From contig NZ_LMHS01000003.1 of NCBI RefSeq assembly GCF_001428485.1, positions 1,378,876-1,442,875 on the forward strand: DNA of 64,000 bases, read 5' to 3'. Positions 34,136 to 44,808 of this stretch are shown here, in pieces. The number at the start of each line of letters is the position of its first letter. The first letter of the stretch is position 1. The translations under genes were made by a program, and so were the position numbers. The stretch is from Microbacterium sp. Root180 (GTDB taxonomy: Bacteria; Actinomycetota; Actinomycetes; Actinomycetales; Microbacteriaceae). The notes below the pieces were generated by a model. That model ran no database searches. It was not told the DNA's origin and was given only the letters and a program-made list of their open reading frames with translations.

Positions 34136-35008
34136 TCAGCCGAGGCTGAAGCCGCCGTCCGAGGACAGGACCTGGCCGATCACCCACGCCCCCTCATCGG
34201 TCGCGAGCCACGCGATGAGGTTCGCGGGGTCCTCGGGATGCCCGACGCGGCCGAACGGCGTCGTGCGGATCCAGTCCTGGATCTCGTCGAGCGGCCGGTC
34301 CGTGGTCTCGGGGTCGAGGTAGCCGGTGTTGACCGGCCCCGGATCGATCGTGTTGAGGATGATGCCCAGGTCGAGGAGCTCGGCGGCGACCGTCGGCGTG
34401 ATGCCCGCCAGAGCAGCCTTGCTCGTCGCGTAGGCGACCTCGCCGCGCATCGGGCCGTGGATCTGGCCCGACGTCATCCAGAACACGCGGCCGACCGGCG
34501 CGGCGAAGGGCTCGGTGCGCGCGGTGCGCTCGCCCGGCCTGGCACCGGGAGCATCGCCCGCATGGATCGCCGCGAACGCCCGCGTGAGCAGCAGCGTGGA
34601 GCGCGCGTTCGTGGCCCAGAAGGAGTCGAGCCGGTCGGCGGTCATGTCCAGGAGCGCGCCGTCGCCGCCGGACTGCGCGTGATTGCAGACGAGGATGTCG
34701 AGCCGGCCGGTGAGTGCGCGGGCGGCGTCGATGACCCGCTCGATCGCGGTGGGGTTGCGCAGATCGGCGTCGATATCGCCGAACCGGGCGCCGTCGGCCA
34801 GTGCCGCGCGCAGCTCCGACCGCACGAGATCGAGGTCGTCACCGCCCCACGGCTGCGGAGTGTCGTGCGCGGAGAAGTGGTGGATGAAGACATCGGCGCC
34901 GAGCGCAGCGAAGCGTCGCGCGACGGCGAACCCGATGCCGCGCCGGCGCGAGACCCCGGTGATCAGCGCGGTGCGTCCGCGAAGGGGGAGGTGGTCGGAG
35001 AGGAACAT
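34136..35008 (-). CDS. Short-chain dehydrogenase/reductase
   Basis: 290 residues. Rossmann motif TGVSRRRGIG (about 18-27), LVCNHAQSG in the NNAG position, active-site Ser region WMTSGQIHG and YATSK (Tyr and Lys of the catalytic set), ending NTIDPGPVNTGY and the usual SSDGGFSLG. It is an NAD(P)-dependent oxidoreductase with unknown substrate; close relatives are often annotated as 3-oxoacyl-ACP reductase-like. Two family B repeats bracket it in direct orientation. Confidence 0.9.
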   Translation of the reverse strand: MFLSDHLPLRGRTALITGVSRRRGIGFAVARRFAALGADVFIHHFSAHDTPQPWGGDDLDLVRSELRAALADGARFGDIDADLRNPTAIERVIDAARALTGRLDILVCNHAQSGGDGALLDMTADRLDSFWATNARSTLLLTRAFAAIHAGDAPGARPGERTARTEPFAAPVGRVFWMTSGQIHGPMRGEVAYATSKAALAGITPTVAAELLDLGIILNTIDPGPVNTGYLDPETTDRPLDEIQDWIRTTPFGRVGHPEDPANLIAWLATDEGAWVIGQVLSSDGGFSLG

Positions 35009-35041
35009 GCCTCTCGGATGCTAGCGCCGCTCATCGAGAGC

Positions 35042-35113
35042 TGCTCGCCGAGAACGCACTTGTGTCCCCTTTTCGGGTGCGAGGCGAGACACACGCGCGT
35101 TCTCGCGAAGCCG
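35042..35113. repeat. Dispersed palindromic repeat, family B copy 2
   Basis: Same start (TGCTCGCCGAGAACGC) and end (AAGCCGG) as the copy at 34061, with CGAGAACGC/GCGTTCTCG and TGTGTC/GACACA arms; the loop differs. It lies between the divergent SDR and recQ starts, 60 bases before recQ, so it may affect the recQ leader. Confidence 0.78.
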
Positions 35114-35173
35114 GTGCGCACAGGCCGGGCATCATCGGGTTCCGCGTCGGGAGCCGCGGCTACCCTGGAGGGG

Positions 35174-37153
<1,980 letters not shown>

Positions 37154-37162
<9 letters not shown>

Positions 37163-37318
37163 CGCACGGCGCCGCCTGACGCACGGCTTCGCCTGACGCA
37201 CGGTGCCGCCTGACGCACGGCGCCGCCTGACGCACGGTGCCGCCTGACGCACGGTGCCGCCGGACGCACGGTGCCGCCTGACGCACGGTGCCGCCGGACG
37301 CTGTCGCCGGACGCTGTC
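37154..37318. repeat. 17-bp tandem array grown from the recQ 3' end
   Basis: Eight full units of GCCGCCTGACGCACGGT and close variants run from 37154 to 37289, then two shortened units (to 37318). Unit 1 contains the last recQ codons and its stop. Each unit repeats a TGA. The last units lose the T of TGA. The array fills most of the gap between recQ and the convergent gene at 37415. No spacers separate units, so it is not CRISPR. Confidence 0.92.
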
Positions 37319-37414
37319 GCCGAGCTCAGGAAGATCGCCCGAGTCAGGAGGATGTGCGCGGGATGGTCCTGACCAGGGCTGATCGCCTGATCTCGGCCGG
37401 GCGCGGCATCCGCC

Positions 37415-38680
37415 TCACCCCGACGGGAACGAGCGCGCCCGCTCGACCCGCAGCACATGGGGGAGCGCGGCGAGGTCGCGCGTGCCGTCGGCGCGCGGGA
37501 ACTCGTAGACCTCGAGCATGAACTGCACGGGGTAGTCGAGCGACTGGACGGAGGTCTTCACCCAGCGGCCGTCGATGAAGAACCGCACGCGGTCGGGCGA
37601 CCACTCCACGGCGTAGTCGTGCATCGCGGTGAGGTCGCCGTCGACGCGGATCTTCTCGAAGTCTTCGCGCAGGCGGGGGTCGTTCTGCGGCTTCACGCCG
37701 ACACCGACCCAGCCGCCCTCGTCGTCGATTTCGCTCCCGAAGATCTCCGCGATGCACAGCTCGCCGCAGTCGTCGGGCTGCTCCTCGAAGCCGATCGGCC
37801 AGCACGCGACCATCGCGTCAGGGTGGCGGATCGCGGCGAGGCGCACCTCGATCACGCCGTGGCGGATGAGCCAGCCGCGGTGCTCGGGCTGCTCCTCGCG
37901 CACGACGAGGCCCGGCCGGAACCGGTGCTGGCCGGCGGTGCTTCCAACCGGCCCCGAGAACTGGCCCGACTGCACGTGCGACACCCGCAGCTCGCCGTCG
38001 AGATCGGGTGCCCACGGCGCCGTGTCCTCGTCGATGCGGAGCCGCAGACCGCCGGGCCCGACCGACCAGCGCGCGGCCGCGGCATCCTTCGACGACCAGT
38101 GCGGCGTGTAGAACGGCCACCAGCGGGACGTGTCGAGCGCGGCGCCGACGAAGCGCTCGTCGACGTCGGGCGTGCGTCCGGACACGTCGAGCGGCGACAC
38201 GTCCAGCACCCAGGCGCGAAACGTCAGCTCGCCGCCGCGCCACGGCATGGTCGCGGTGTCGCCGGCCTCGAACCCGAGGCTGCGGCACAGCGCGTTCGAT
38301 GCGACGTTGTCGACGCCCGGGTACGCGACCAGCAGCGTGCGGCGTCCGTCGGCGGCGGCCAGGCGCGAGAGCTGCCGCAGCGCCTCGCGCGCGACGCCCC
38401 GACCTTGGAAGCGCGGCTCGACGCTCCACCCGGTCTCGAAGGCGGGCGCGCCGTCGTGGTCGGTGGCCCAGTATCCGATTCCGCCCGCCGGCTCACCGTC
38501 GACGTCGATGCGCAGCATGCACGCCTCTCCGGTCGCGTTGAGCCGCAGGTAACGCTCATGGCGCTCACGCACCACCTCCTCCGATTCCGGCCCGCCCAGG
38601 TGCGCCGTCATCTCGGGGCTGTTCGCCCGCATGAGCACGGGCAGATCGCCCGCGTCCCACGGTCGGAGTTGGACCAGCAT
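37415..38680 (-). CDS. GNAT acetyltransferase fused to a GH16-like domain
   Basis: 421 residues from ATG 38680. About 1-165 is a RimJ/GNAT-like acetyltransferase (FQGRGVAREALRQLSRL, VASNALCRSLGFE). About 175-421 is a concanavalin-type beta domain as in glycoside hydrolase family 16 (FYTPHWSSKDAAAARW, YAVEWSPDRVRFFIDGRWV). The usual active-site pattern ExDxxE appears as EIFGSE (about 311-316), so Asp is missing; a group of actinobacterial GH16-like proteins shares EIFG. No signal peptide is seen, so the GH16-like part would be cytosolic, perhaps binding rather than cleaving sugar. The GNAT half resembles the separate gene just upstream. Confidence 0.85.
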   Translation of the reverse strand: MLVQLRPWDAGDLPVLMRANSPEMTAHLGGPESEEVVRERHERYLRLNATGEACMLRIDVDGEPAGGIGYWATDHDGAPAFETGWSVEPRFQGRGVAREALRQLSRLAAADGRRTLLVAYPGVDNVASNALCRSLGFEAGDTATMPWRGGELTFRAWVLDVSPLDVSGRTPDVDERFVGAALDTSRWWPFYTPHWSSKDAAAARWSVGPGGLRLRIDEDTAPWAPDLDGELRVSHVQSGQFSGPVGSTAGQHRFRPGLVVREEQPEHRGWLIRHGVIEVRLAAIRHPDAMVACWPIGFEEQPDDCGELCIAEIFGSEIDDEGGWVGVGVKPQNDPRLREDFEKIRVDGDLTAMHDYAVEWSPDRVRFFIDGRWVKTSVQSLDYPVQFMLEVYEFPRADGTRDLAALPHVLRVERARSFPSG

Positions 38681-38776
38681 CCCGCCACCTCTCGTCGGCT
38701 CCCCATTGTCGGGAGGCCCTCCGACGTCGGCAACCCGCCCGTCCGACGGCTCCCGGCCCGGCACCGCGCACACGGG

Positions 38777-39271
38777 TCAGCCCGGCCGGATCACCCACAC
38801 GTTCACGGCTACGGGCTGCTCGTCCGGATGGGCTCCAGGGAACATCCCGGTTCCCTCCAGCGAGAACCCGACCCGGCGGCAGAGGGCGTGGGATGCCTCG
38901 TTCTCGGCGTTCGCGTAGCCCACGACCGGGCGACCGCCACCCGCCGCGAGCGCCCGCTGCACGATCTCGGCGAGCGCCGCCGCCGCGACGCCGCGCCCCT
39001 GCCACGCCGGCTCCACGACGCAGCCGACCTCGTAGGCGGGTGCGCCGTCGTGGTCCTGCTCCCACCAGCCGGCGTACCCCGCGTCGGCTCCGTCGACGGC
39101 GATGCGGAACATGGCCACAGCGTCGCCGCCGGCGAGGTACTCCGCGTGGCGTGCGGCGAGCGCGTCCTCGGTTTCGGGTCCGCCGAGGTAGACGGTGAGC
39201 TCGGGCGTGTTCGCCCGCCGGAGGATGTCGAGATCGGCATCCGTCCACGGCTCGAGTGTCACGATCTGCAT
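38777..39271 (-). CDS. GNAT family N-acetyltransferase
   Basis: 164 residues from ATG 39271. The acetyl-CoA loop is WQGRGVAAAALAEI and the ending NEASHALCRRVGFSLEG is typical. The start (TLEPWTDADL, then RRANTPELTVYLGGPETED) closely parallels the N-terminal domain of the fusion gene downstream (RPWDAGDL, RANSPEMTAHLGGPESEE), so the two arose by duplication. The genes are 96 bases apart in one direction. Substrate is not known. Confidence 0.9.
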   Translation of the reverse strand: MQIVTLEPWTDADLDILRRANTPELTVYLGGPETEDALAARHAEYLAGGDAVAMFRIAVDGADAGYAGWWEQDHDGAPAYEVGCVVEPAWQGRGVAAAALAEIVQRALAAGGGRPVVGYANAENEASHALCRRVGFSLEGTGMFPGAHPDEQPVAVNVWVIRPG

Positions 39272-39602
39272 GCCTGCAATCCTCGTCGCCTCGGGGCCGT
39301 TTGTGCGGGCGAATGCGCGCGTCCTTGGAGGCGCAGGCAGGCAAACGCCCGCACAAACGGAGGTCTGGTGGCCCGGGCGCGGACGCGGGCGGGCAACCGC
39401 CCGCACAAACGGAGGTCTGGTGGCCCGGGCGCGGGCGTGCGCGGGGCCCGGGGCGCGGGCGCAGGGTGTGGGGTGCGCACAACGTCGCCGCGGGCGAGGG
39501 CCGGGATGGATTGTCGAACAGCTCCAATCGGTTTGATGCGGTGTTGTGGGAGTTCTACCGTCGATAGTGACTTTCCCCGCTCCAGACCGAGAGGTGACGC
39601 CC
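39272..39602. other. Repeat-rich intergenic region before acyl-CoA oxidase
   Basis: 331 bases between divergent genes. 39297-39434 is a cluster of family A repeats (separate entry). 39435-39500 is very G/C-rich without a gene. 39520-39602 is less GC-rich and is the probable promoter and leader of the acyl-CoA oxidase (TTGATGCGGTGTTGTGGGAG near 39534), ending in a GAGAGGTGA ribosome binding site. Confidence 0.65.
39297..39434. repeat. Dispersed palindromic repeat, family A copy 2, with direct repeat
   Basis: CCGTTTGTGCGGGCG (39297-39311) and CGCCCGCACAAACGG (39346-39360) are perfect 15-base arms. The right arm and its flank (37 bases, 39346-39382) recur exactly at 39398-39434. The core matches, in reverse orientation, the element at 1518-1570. 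Confidence 0.85.
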
Positions 39603-41708
39603 ATGGCCGACGCCGCCGTCCGCTCCCCCAAGCCCTCGACCAGCAAGCGCACGCCCGCCGGTGGCGCGCCGACCGCTGCGCACACGGCGGAGGAGGCATC
39701 CGAGCCCCGCATCGACGTGGACGCGGTGACCGACCTCCTTCTCGGAACGTGGGCCGACACCCGCCGCGAGGCGCGCGAGATGATCAAGGATCCGGCCTTC
39801 TGGCGCATCGAGGGCCAGCCCATGGCCGAGCACCGGGAGCGCGTGCTCACGCAGCTGCACCTCCTGGTCGAGCACGGCGGCTCGCGCCGCGCGCTGCCCG
39901 AGGAGTACGGCGGCAGGAACGACAACGGCGCGAATCTCGCCGGCTTCCAGGAGCTCGTGCTCGCCGACCCGAGCCTGCAGATCAAGTCCGGCGTGCAGTG
40001 GGGACTCTTCGGATCGGCGATCTTCCAGCTCGGCACGAAGGAGCACCACGACAAGTGGCTCCGTGCCGTGGCTGACATGAGCCTCCCCGGTGCGTTCGCG
40101 ATGACCGAGACCGGCCACGGCTCGGACGTCGCCGCGATCGGCACCACCGCCACCTACGACGCCGACACCGAGGAGTTCGTCATCCACACGCCGTTCCGCG
40201 GCGCCTGGAAGGACTACCTCGGCAACGCGGCCGTGCACGGCAAGGCCGCCACGGTGTTCGCGCAGCTGATCACCGGCGGCGTCAATTACGGCGTGCACTG
40301 CTTCTTCGTACCGCTGCGCGACGACGACGGCGACTTCCTGCCGGGCATCGGCGGCGAGGACGACGGCGTCAAGGGCGGCCTCAACGGCATCGACAACGGC
40401 CGGCTGCACTTCGATCACGTGCGCGTCCCTCGCACGAACCTGCTCAACCGCTACGGCGACGTCGCCGCCGACGGCACCTACAGCTCCGACATCCCGAGCC
40501 CGGGTCGCCGCTTCTTCACGATGCTCGGCGCGCTCGTGCAGGGCCGGGTATCGCTCGACGGTGCGGCGACGACGGGCACGGCCCTGGCACTCCACATCGC
40601 GCTGACCTACGCGAACCAGCGTCGCCAGTTCGACTCGGGATCGGGCACCGCCGAGGTGGTTCTGCTCGACTACGGCAAGCACCAGCGGCGACTGCTCCCG
40701 CTCCTCGCCCAGAACTACGCCCAGTTCTTCGCGCACGACGAGCTGCTCAGGAAGTTCGACGGCGTCTTCTCGGGCCGGGCCGACACCACCGAGGAGCGCG
40801 AGGACCTCGAGACGCTTGCGGCGGCCCTCAAGCCCCTCAGCACCTGGAACGCGCTCGACACCATCCAGGAGGCCCGCGAGGCCTGCGGCGGATCCGGCTT
40901 CCTCGCCGAGAACCGCATGGTGGGCCTTCACCAGGACCTCGACGTGTACGTCACCTTCGAAGGCGACAACAACGTCCTCCTGCAGCTGGTGGGCAAGCGC
41001 CTGCTGGCGGACTTCGCCCGGCAGTTCAAGGGTGCGGATGCCGCGAAGCTCGCCCGTTTCGCCGTCGGCCAGACGGCCGGCAAGGTCTTCCACGGCGCGG
41101 GACTGCGACAGCTCGGCCAGTCGGTCGCCGACCTGGGGTCGACGGCGCGCTCGGTCGAGCTGGGCCTGCGCGAGGACCAGCAGCACGACCTGCTCGCCGG
41201 CCGCGTCCAGCAGATGGTGTCGGATGTCGCCGCCGCGCTGCGTCCGGCATCCAAGATGTCGCCGGCCGAGGCCGCCGCCGTCTTCAACAGCCACCAGGCC
41301 GAGCTGATCGAGGCCGCCCGCGCCCACGCCGAGCTGCTGCAGTGGGAGGCGTTCACCGATGGCGTCCATCGCATCGAGGACGAGGGCACCCGCCGGGTGC
41401 TGTCGTGGCTGCGCGACCTGTTCGGGCTCCACCTCATCGAGAAGCACCTCGCCTGGTACCTGATCAACGGGCGGCTCTCGGCGCAGCGCGCGGCATCCGT
41501 CACCCGCTACATCGACCGCCTCGCCGCCCGCCTGCGCCCGCACGCGCAGGACCTCGTCGACGCCTACGGCTTCGCCCCCGAGCACGTGCGTGCGCCGATC
41601 GCCTCCGGTGCCGAGCGCGCACGACAGGACGAGGCACGCGAGTACTACGCCGCGCTCGCCACGTCGGGTGAGGCGCCCGTCAGCGAGAAGTCGCTCAAGA
41701 AGAAGTAG
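39603..41708 (+). CDS. Acyl-CoA oxidase/dehydrogenase (ACOX type)
   Basis: 701 residues from ATG 39603 behind GAGAGGTGA. After a variable 35-residue lead comes an acyl-CoA dehydrogenase-like N domain, a beta domain (AFAMTETGHGSDVAAIGTTA) and a helical domain (REACGGSGFLAENRM, VTFEGDNNVLLQLVGKRLL with the catalytic Glu of FEGDN), then the C-terminal ACOX helical domain that makes these proteins about 700 residues. It oxidises acyl-CoA to enoyl-CoA with oxygen (forming H2O2) or an electron acceptor. It stands alone here, without thiolase or hydratase neighbours. Confidence 0.92.
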   Translation: MADAAVRSPKPSTSKRTPAGGAPTAAHTAEEASEPRIDVDAVTDLLLGTWADTRREAREMIKDPAFWRIEGQPMAEHRERVLTQLHLLVEHGGSRRALPEEYGGRNDNGANLAGFQELVLADPSLQIKSGVQWGLFGSAIFQLGTKEHHDKWLRAVADMSLPGAFAMTETGHGSDVAAIGTTATYDADTEEFVIHTPFRGAWKDYLGNAAVHGKAATVFAQLITGGVNYGVHCFFVPLRDDDGDFLPGIGGEDDGVKGGLNGIDNGRLHFDHVRVPRTNLLNRYGDVAADGTYSSDIPSPGRRFFTMLGALVQGRVSLDGAATTGTALALHIALTYANQRRQFDSGSGTAEVVLLDYGKHQRRLLPLLAQNYAQFFAHDELLRKFDGVFSGRADTTEEREDLETLAAALKPLSTWNALDTIQEAREACGGSGFLAENRMVGLHQDLDVYVTFEGDNNVLLQLVGKRLLADFARQFKGADAAKLARFAVGQTAGKVFHGAGLRQLGQSVADLGSTARSVELGLREDQQHDLLAGRVQQMVSDVAAALRPASKMSPAEAAAVFNSHQAELIEAARAHAELLQWEAFTDGVHRIEDEGTRRVLSWLRDLFGLHLIEKHLAWYLINGRLSAQRAASVTRYIDRLAARLRPHAQDLVDAYGFAPEHVRAPIASGAERARQDEAREYYAALATSGEAPVSEKSLKKK

Positions 41709-41717
41709 GGCGTCCGC

Positions 41718-41748
41718 TCGTTGAGCGAGCGACGCGGGACGAAACGCG
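41718..41748. repeat. Dispersed repeat, family D, intergenic copy
   Basis: TCGTTGAGCGAGCG followed by ACGCGGGACGAAACGCG lies between acyl-CoA oxidase and the glycosylase gene. It differs at only a few positions from the element translated inside the ATPase gene at 23661-23690 (opposite strand). It comes 10 bases after the oxidase stop. Confidence 0.75.
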
Positions 41749-41774
41749 TCGTACCCAGGAGGTAGGGTCGCGGC

Positions 41775-42347
41775 GTGACCACCGACACACGCCTGGGGCC
41801 CGACGGCATCGCGCGGTGCGCGTGGGTCGGCGACGACCCCGAGTACCGCCGCTACCACGACGAGGAGTGGGGCTTCCCGCTCCACGGCGACCGGCCGCTC
41901 TTCGAGAAGATGTCGCTCGAGGGCTTCCAGGCGGGGCTCTCGTGGATCACGATCCTGCGCAAGCGTCCGCGCTTCCGCGAGGTGTTCGCCGGCTTCGACC
42001 CCGAGGTCGTCGCGGGGTTCGGCGAGGCCGATGTCGAGCGGCTGATGGGCGATGCGGGCATCATCCGCAACCGCGCGAAGATCCTCGCGACCATCTCCAA
42101 CGCGCAGCTCATGCTCGATCTCGACGAGGGCGAGCTCGACGCCTTCCTGTGGTCCTTCGCGCCCGCCGCCCGGCCGCGCCCGGTGTCGTTCGCCGAGGTG
42201 CCGGCGACCACAGCCGAGTCCGATGCGATGAGCAAGGCGCTGCGCAAGCGCGGGTTCCGCTTCGTCGGGTCCACGACGATGTACGCGCTGATGCAGTCGT
42301 CGGGGATGGTCGACGATCACGTCGAAGGATGCTGGCGCTCGTCATGA
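41775..42347 (+). CDS. tag: DNA-3-methyladenine glycosylase I
   Basis: 190 residues from GTG 41775 with AGGAGGTAGGG upstream. Family features: RCAWVGDDPEYRRYHDEEWG with zinc-ligand Cys15 and His28, LSWITILRKRPRFREVF, and the closing zinc pair in DDHVEGCW. The enzyme removes 3-methyladenine from alkylated DNA in base excision repair. No SOS box or Ada site was seen upstream; a genomic repeat lies there. Confidence 0.95.
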   Translation: MTTDTRLGPDGIARCAWVGDDPEYRRYHDEEWGFPLHGDRPLFEKMSLEGFQAGLSWITILRKRPRFREVFAGFDPEVVAGFGEADVERLMGDAGIIRNRAKILATISNAQLMLDLDEGELDAFLWSFAPAARPRPVSFAEVPATTAESDAMSKALRKRGFRFVGSTTMYALMQSSGMVDDHVEGCWRSS

Positions 42348-42448
42348 GCGCGGGTGGCACGGGTCCTGCACAGTGGGGATTTGTCCCCATCGGATGACGC
42401 TTCCCCGAGCCATAGGCTGACGAGGAGGCTGCGGCGAGAGGGGCGGAT

Positions 42449-42745
42449 GTGGGCGATATCGAGCTCGATCTCCAGGCACTGCGCACGGCGAAGGGCCGAG
42501 TCAGCAGTGCGCTCGAGACGTTCCGCAGCGCGGACCGGGTCGGCGAGGACCTCGCCGAGCTCACCGGGGAGCACCGTCTCGCCCGCAAGGTGCGCGACTT
42601 CGCCGGCAACTGGGACCACAACAGGGGCAAGCTCGAGGAGCAGCTCGTCGCGGTGCGGGACTGGCTCGAGGCGATCGACGAGACGATGACCGAGCTCGAC
42701 CGCTCGATGGGCGACGGCGTCGACACCGACGAGGACGCTCCGTGA
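42449..42745 (+). CDS. WXG100-sized helical protein, first gene of the envelope module
   Basis: 98 residues from GTG 42449, GAGAGGGGCGG upstream. Predicted to be all helix: two amphipathic helices (about 8-30 and 42-85) joined near DLAELTGEHRL, with Trp in NWDHNRGKLEEQL and VRDWLEAIDE, and an acidic end. Size and helical hairpin shape are like WXG100/Esx or LXG-partner proteins, but there is no classic WxG turn or YxxxD/E signal. Its stop overlaps the next start by four bases (GTGA), so it is likely a chaperone or partner of that protein. I do not recognise a named family. Confidence 0.75.
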   Translation: MGDIELDLQALRTAKGRVSSALETFRSADRVGEDLAELTGEHRLARKVRDFAGNWDHNRGKLEEQLVAVRDWLEAIDETMTELDRSMGDGVDTDEDAP

Positions 42746-44340
42746 GCTCCGGTCTGGCGGTCGAGTTCGAGGACGTCTTCGAGGGCCGCCCTGCCGAGCT
42801 CGAGAGCCGCGCGCGGCGCCTGCAGTCCACCGCCGAGGCGATCTCGCGCGCGGCCGACGCACTGCGCGACCTCGTCGACGACCAGCACAGCCGGGCGACC
42901 GAAGCGCTCGAGGAGTCGGCGGCCGAGGCATCCGCCGGGCTTCGCCGCGCCCGCCGCCGCTACGGCGGCACCGCGACCGCGCTCACGACCTACGCGGTGG
43001 AGCTCGCGCCGATCCAGGCGACGGCGCGGGCCGCCGTCGAGGACGCCGACTTCCATCAGGCGCGGTCGTACCGGCTGCAGGGCGACCTCGACGACCTCCG
43101 CAACGACATCACCCGGGCCGAGGCTCAGGGTTCGTCGACCGACGCGCTCCGTGAGGAGCTGTGGTCCAAGAGCGACGGCGCCGCCTACTCCGCGGGTCAG
43201 GTCGAGGATGCCCGCCGCACGCTGAACCAGGCACGGCAGGACATCTGGGATGCCGCCGACCGGGCGATCGACGCGATCGAGACCGCCATCGAGCACGGCG
43301 CGGACTCGTGGGGCGACAACTGGGACCAGTTCTGGGAGGGCGTCGGCGACTTCTTCGAGCTGGTCGGCGAGTGGGCGTCGCAGGTGCTCTCGGTCGTGGT
43401 CGACGTGCTGAAGGAGCTGCTGAGCGCACTCGTCTCGGCGCTGGTGGTGGCGCTGCTGCTCGTCGTCGGGCTTCTCGTGGTTGGTCTGATCTTCGTGCTG
43501 TTCGGGGTCGTCGGACTGCTCGTGCTGGCCGCTGTGCTCGCGATCGCGCTGCTGGCGCTGGCGATCGGCGAGGTCATCGCGAAGCCTCAGCAGGTGTCGG
43601 GCAGCCACAACAAGCGGAAGCCGGGGGACGACGCCCTCGAGGCGCGCGACTACCAGGGCCTGATGACCGACCTCGCGGAACAGGATGAGCAGGGCAAGCA
43701 GGACGATCTCACCCAGATCCGGGTCGTGGCCATCCGCGATGCCCAGGGCAACGTCATCTCGTGGCGCGTTCAGCTGCCGAGCACGCAGAACTGGGATCCG
43801 TTCAACAGCGACGGCGCGCTCAACGACGCGCGCACGGATGCGATGCTCTCGATGTTCCCCGGCGTGCCGACGCAGTACGAGCAGGCCGTCTGGGACGCGA
43901 TGACCGAGGCCGGGGTGTTCGAGAGCGACGCGCCGATCATGTTCACGGGGTGGTCCCTCGGGGGCATGATGGCCGGCGAGCTCGCGACGAACCCCCGCGT
44001 CGCCGATCGCGTGGAATCCGTGTTCACGGCAGGATCCGCCATCGACAAGCACTACACCGACATACCGCCCGATGTGCGGGTGACGCAGATCAACAACGGC
44101 ATCGATCCTGTGCACACCCTGGAGTTCCTCGGCCTCGACACCGCGGACTACGTGCGCTTCGACACGGACTGGCAGACGTATCGGCCCCTCACGTGGCCGA
44201 TCCACGACGCCACTATGTATGGTGCAGAGGCGGAGCGCTATCTGCCCGCACCGCGGCCCGGCGATGAGATCTTCTTCGCTCAGGAAGGCGCAGGCAGCTA
44301 CGAAGACGTCTACGTCGCCGAGTACACGAGAGGTTCCTGA
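42742..44340 (+). CDS. Coiled-coil / transmembrane / serine-hydrolase protein
   Basis: 532 residues from GTG 42742. About 10-180 is long helix and coiled coil, like the N-terminal part of LXG or Esx-type substrates, ending in SWGDNWDQFWEG (about 189-200). About 212-280 is strongly hydrophobic, two or three membrane segments. About 300-532 is an alpha/beta-hydrolase-like domain with the nucleophile elbow GWSLGG (Ser405), candidate acid Asp455 (NNGIDPVHT) and candidate His488 (WPIHDATMYG). It may be a membrane lipase or a secreted toxin that acts on lipid. Coupled translation with a partner gene before and a lipoprotein after it resembles effector-partner-immunity layouts. Family not recognised. 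Confidence 0.78.
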   Translation: MSSGLAVEFEDVFEGRPAELESRARRLQSTAEAISRAADALRDLVDDQHSRATEALEESAAEASAGLRRARRRYGGTATALTTYAVELAPIQATARAAVEDADFHQARSYRLQGDLDDLRNDITRAEAQGSSTDALREELWSKSDGAAYSAGQVEDARRTLNQARQDIWDAADRAIDAIETAIEHGADSWGDNWDQFWEGVGDFFELVGEWASQVLSVVVDVLKELLSALVSALVVALLLVVGLLVVGLIFVLFGVVGLLVLAAVLAIALLALAIGEVIAKPQQVSGSHNKRKPGDDALEARDYQGLMTDLAEQDEQGKQDDLTQIRVVAIRDAQGNVISWRVQLPSTQNWDPFNSDGALNDARTDAMLSMFPGVPTQYEQAVWDAMTEAGVFESDAPIMFTGWSLGGMMAGELATNPRVADRVESVFTAGSAIDKHYTDIPPDVRVTQINNGIDPVHTLEFLGLDTADYVRFDTDWQTYRPLTWPIHDATMYGAEAERYLPAPRPGDEIFFAQEGAGSYEDVYVAEYTRGS

Positions 44341-44808
44341 GTGCACATGAAGCGGGTTCGCACCGTCCTGGCGATCGCTGCGGCGATCGGCGCTCTGACA
44401 CTGACGGGCTGCGCCGCGGACCCCGACATGAGCGGCCTCGAGCAGGATCTCGCCACCATCGACGGCGTCAACGGATCGATGGCGTACGCGACCCACTCGG
44501 GTGCCCCCTGGAACACCCAGGTCGTCGTGGTGCTCTTCCTCGACGATCCCTCGGACCAGACCATCGTCACCACGACGCAGGCGGCCGCTCCGGTGCTGGC
44601 CGACGACCCCGCCTCGGCCGGACGCGAGGTGAGCATCTATTTCGTCGACGGCGATCGCGGCGACTATGGGAGGAGTTCCGAGGCGTTCCGCGACGCCGTC
44701 GTCATCACGCCGGAGCTCGCCGAGTCCCTCGGGGTCACGATGCCCGGCGGAAGCGAGCGGCTCCCGCTCACCGCGGAGGACGTCCGCCGCATCGCCGACG
44801 GCTCGTGA
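44341..44808 (+). CDS. Lipoprotein of the envelope module
   Basis: 155 residues from GTG 44341, directly after the previous stop (ATG 44347 is the alternative; GAGAGG at 44330 serves either). Basic start, hydrophobic core and lipobox LTLTGC (Cys24 from GTG) indicate a lipid-anchored extracellular protein. The remaining 130 residues are mixed alpha/beta (MAYATHSGAPWNTQVVVVLF, SIYFVDGDRGDYG). No family recognised. Being encoded right after a putative lipid hydrolase, it could be its surface partner or an immunity protein; this is inference. Its stop overlaps the next start (GTGA). Confidence 0.8.
   Translation: MHMKRVRTVLAIAAAIGALTLTGCAADPDMSGLEQDLATIDGVNGSMAYATHSGAPWNTQVVVVLFLDDPSDQTIVTTTQAAAPVLADDPASAGREVSIYFVDGDRGDYGRSSEAFRDAVVITPELAESLGVTMPGGSERLPLTAEDVRRIADGS

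Noticed and set aside
34238-35173. Long N-terminal extension of RecQ (open frame starting at 34238)
   Set aside because: The extension lies antisense to the SDR gene and has no start signal; ATG 35174 has a strong ribosome binding site and gives the normal RecQ layout.
42366-42392. Terminator hairpin after the 3-methyladenine glycosylase gene
   Set aside because: TGGGG and CCCCA can pair around a short loop, but the five-base stem is too weak to claim.
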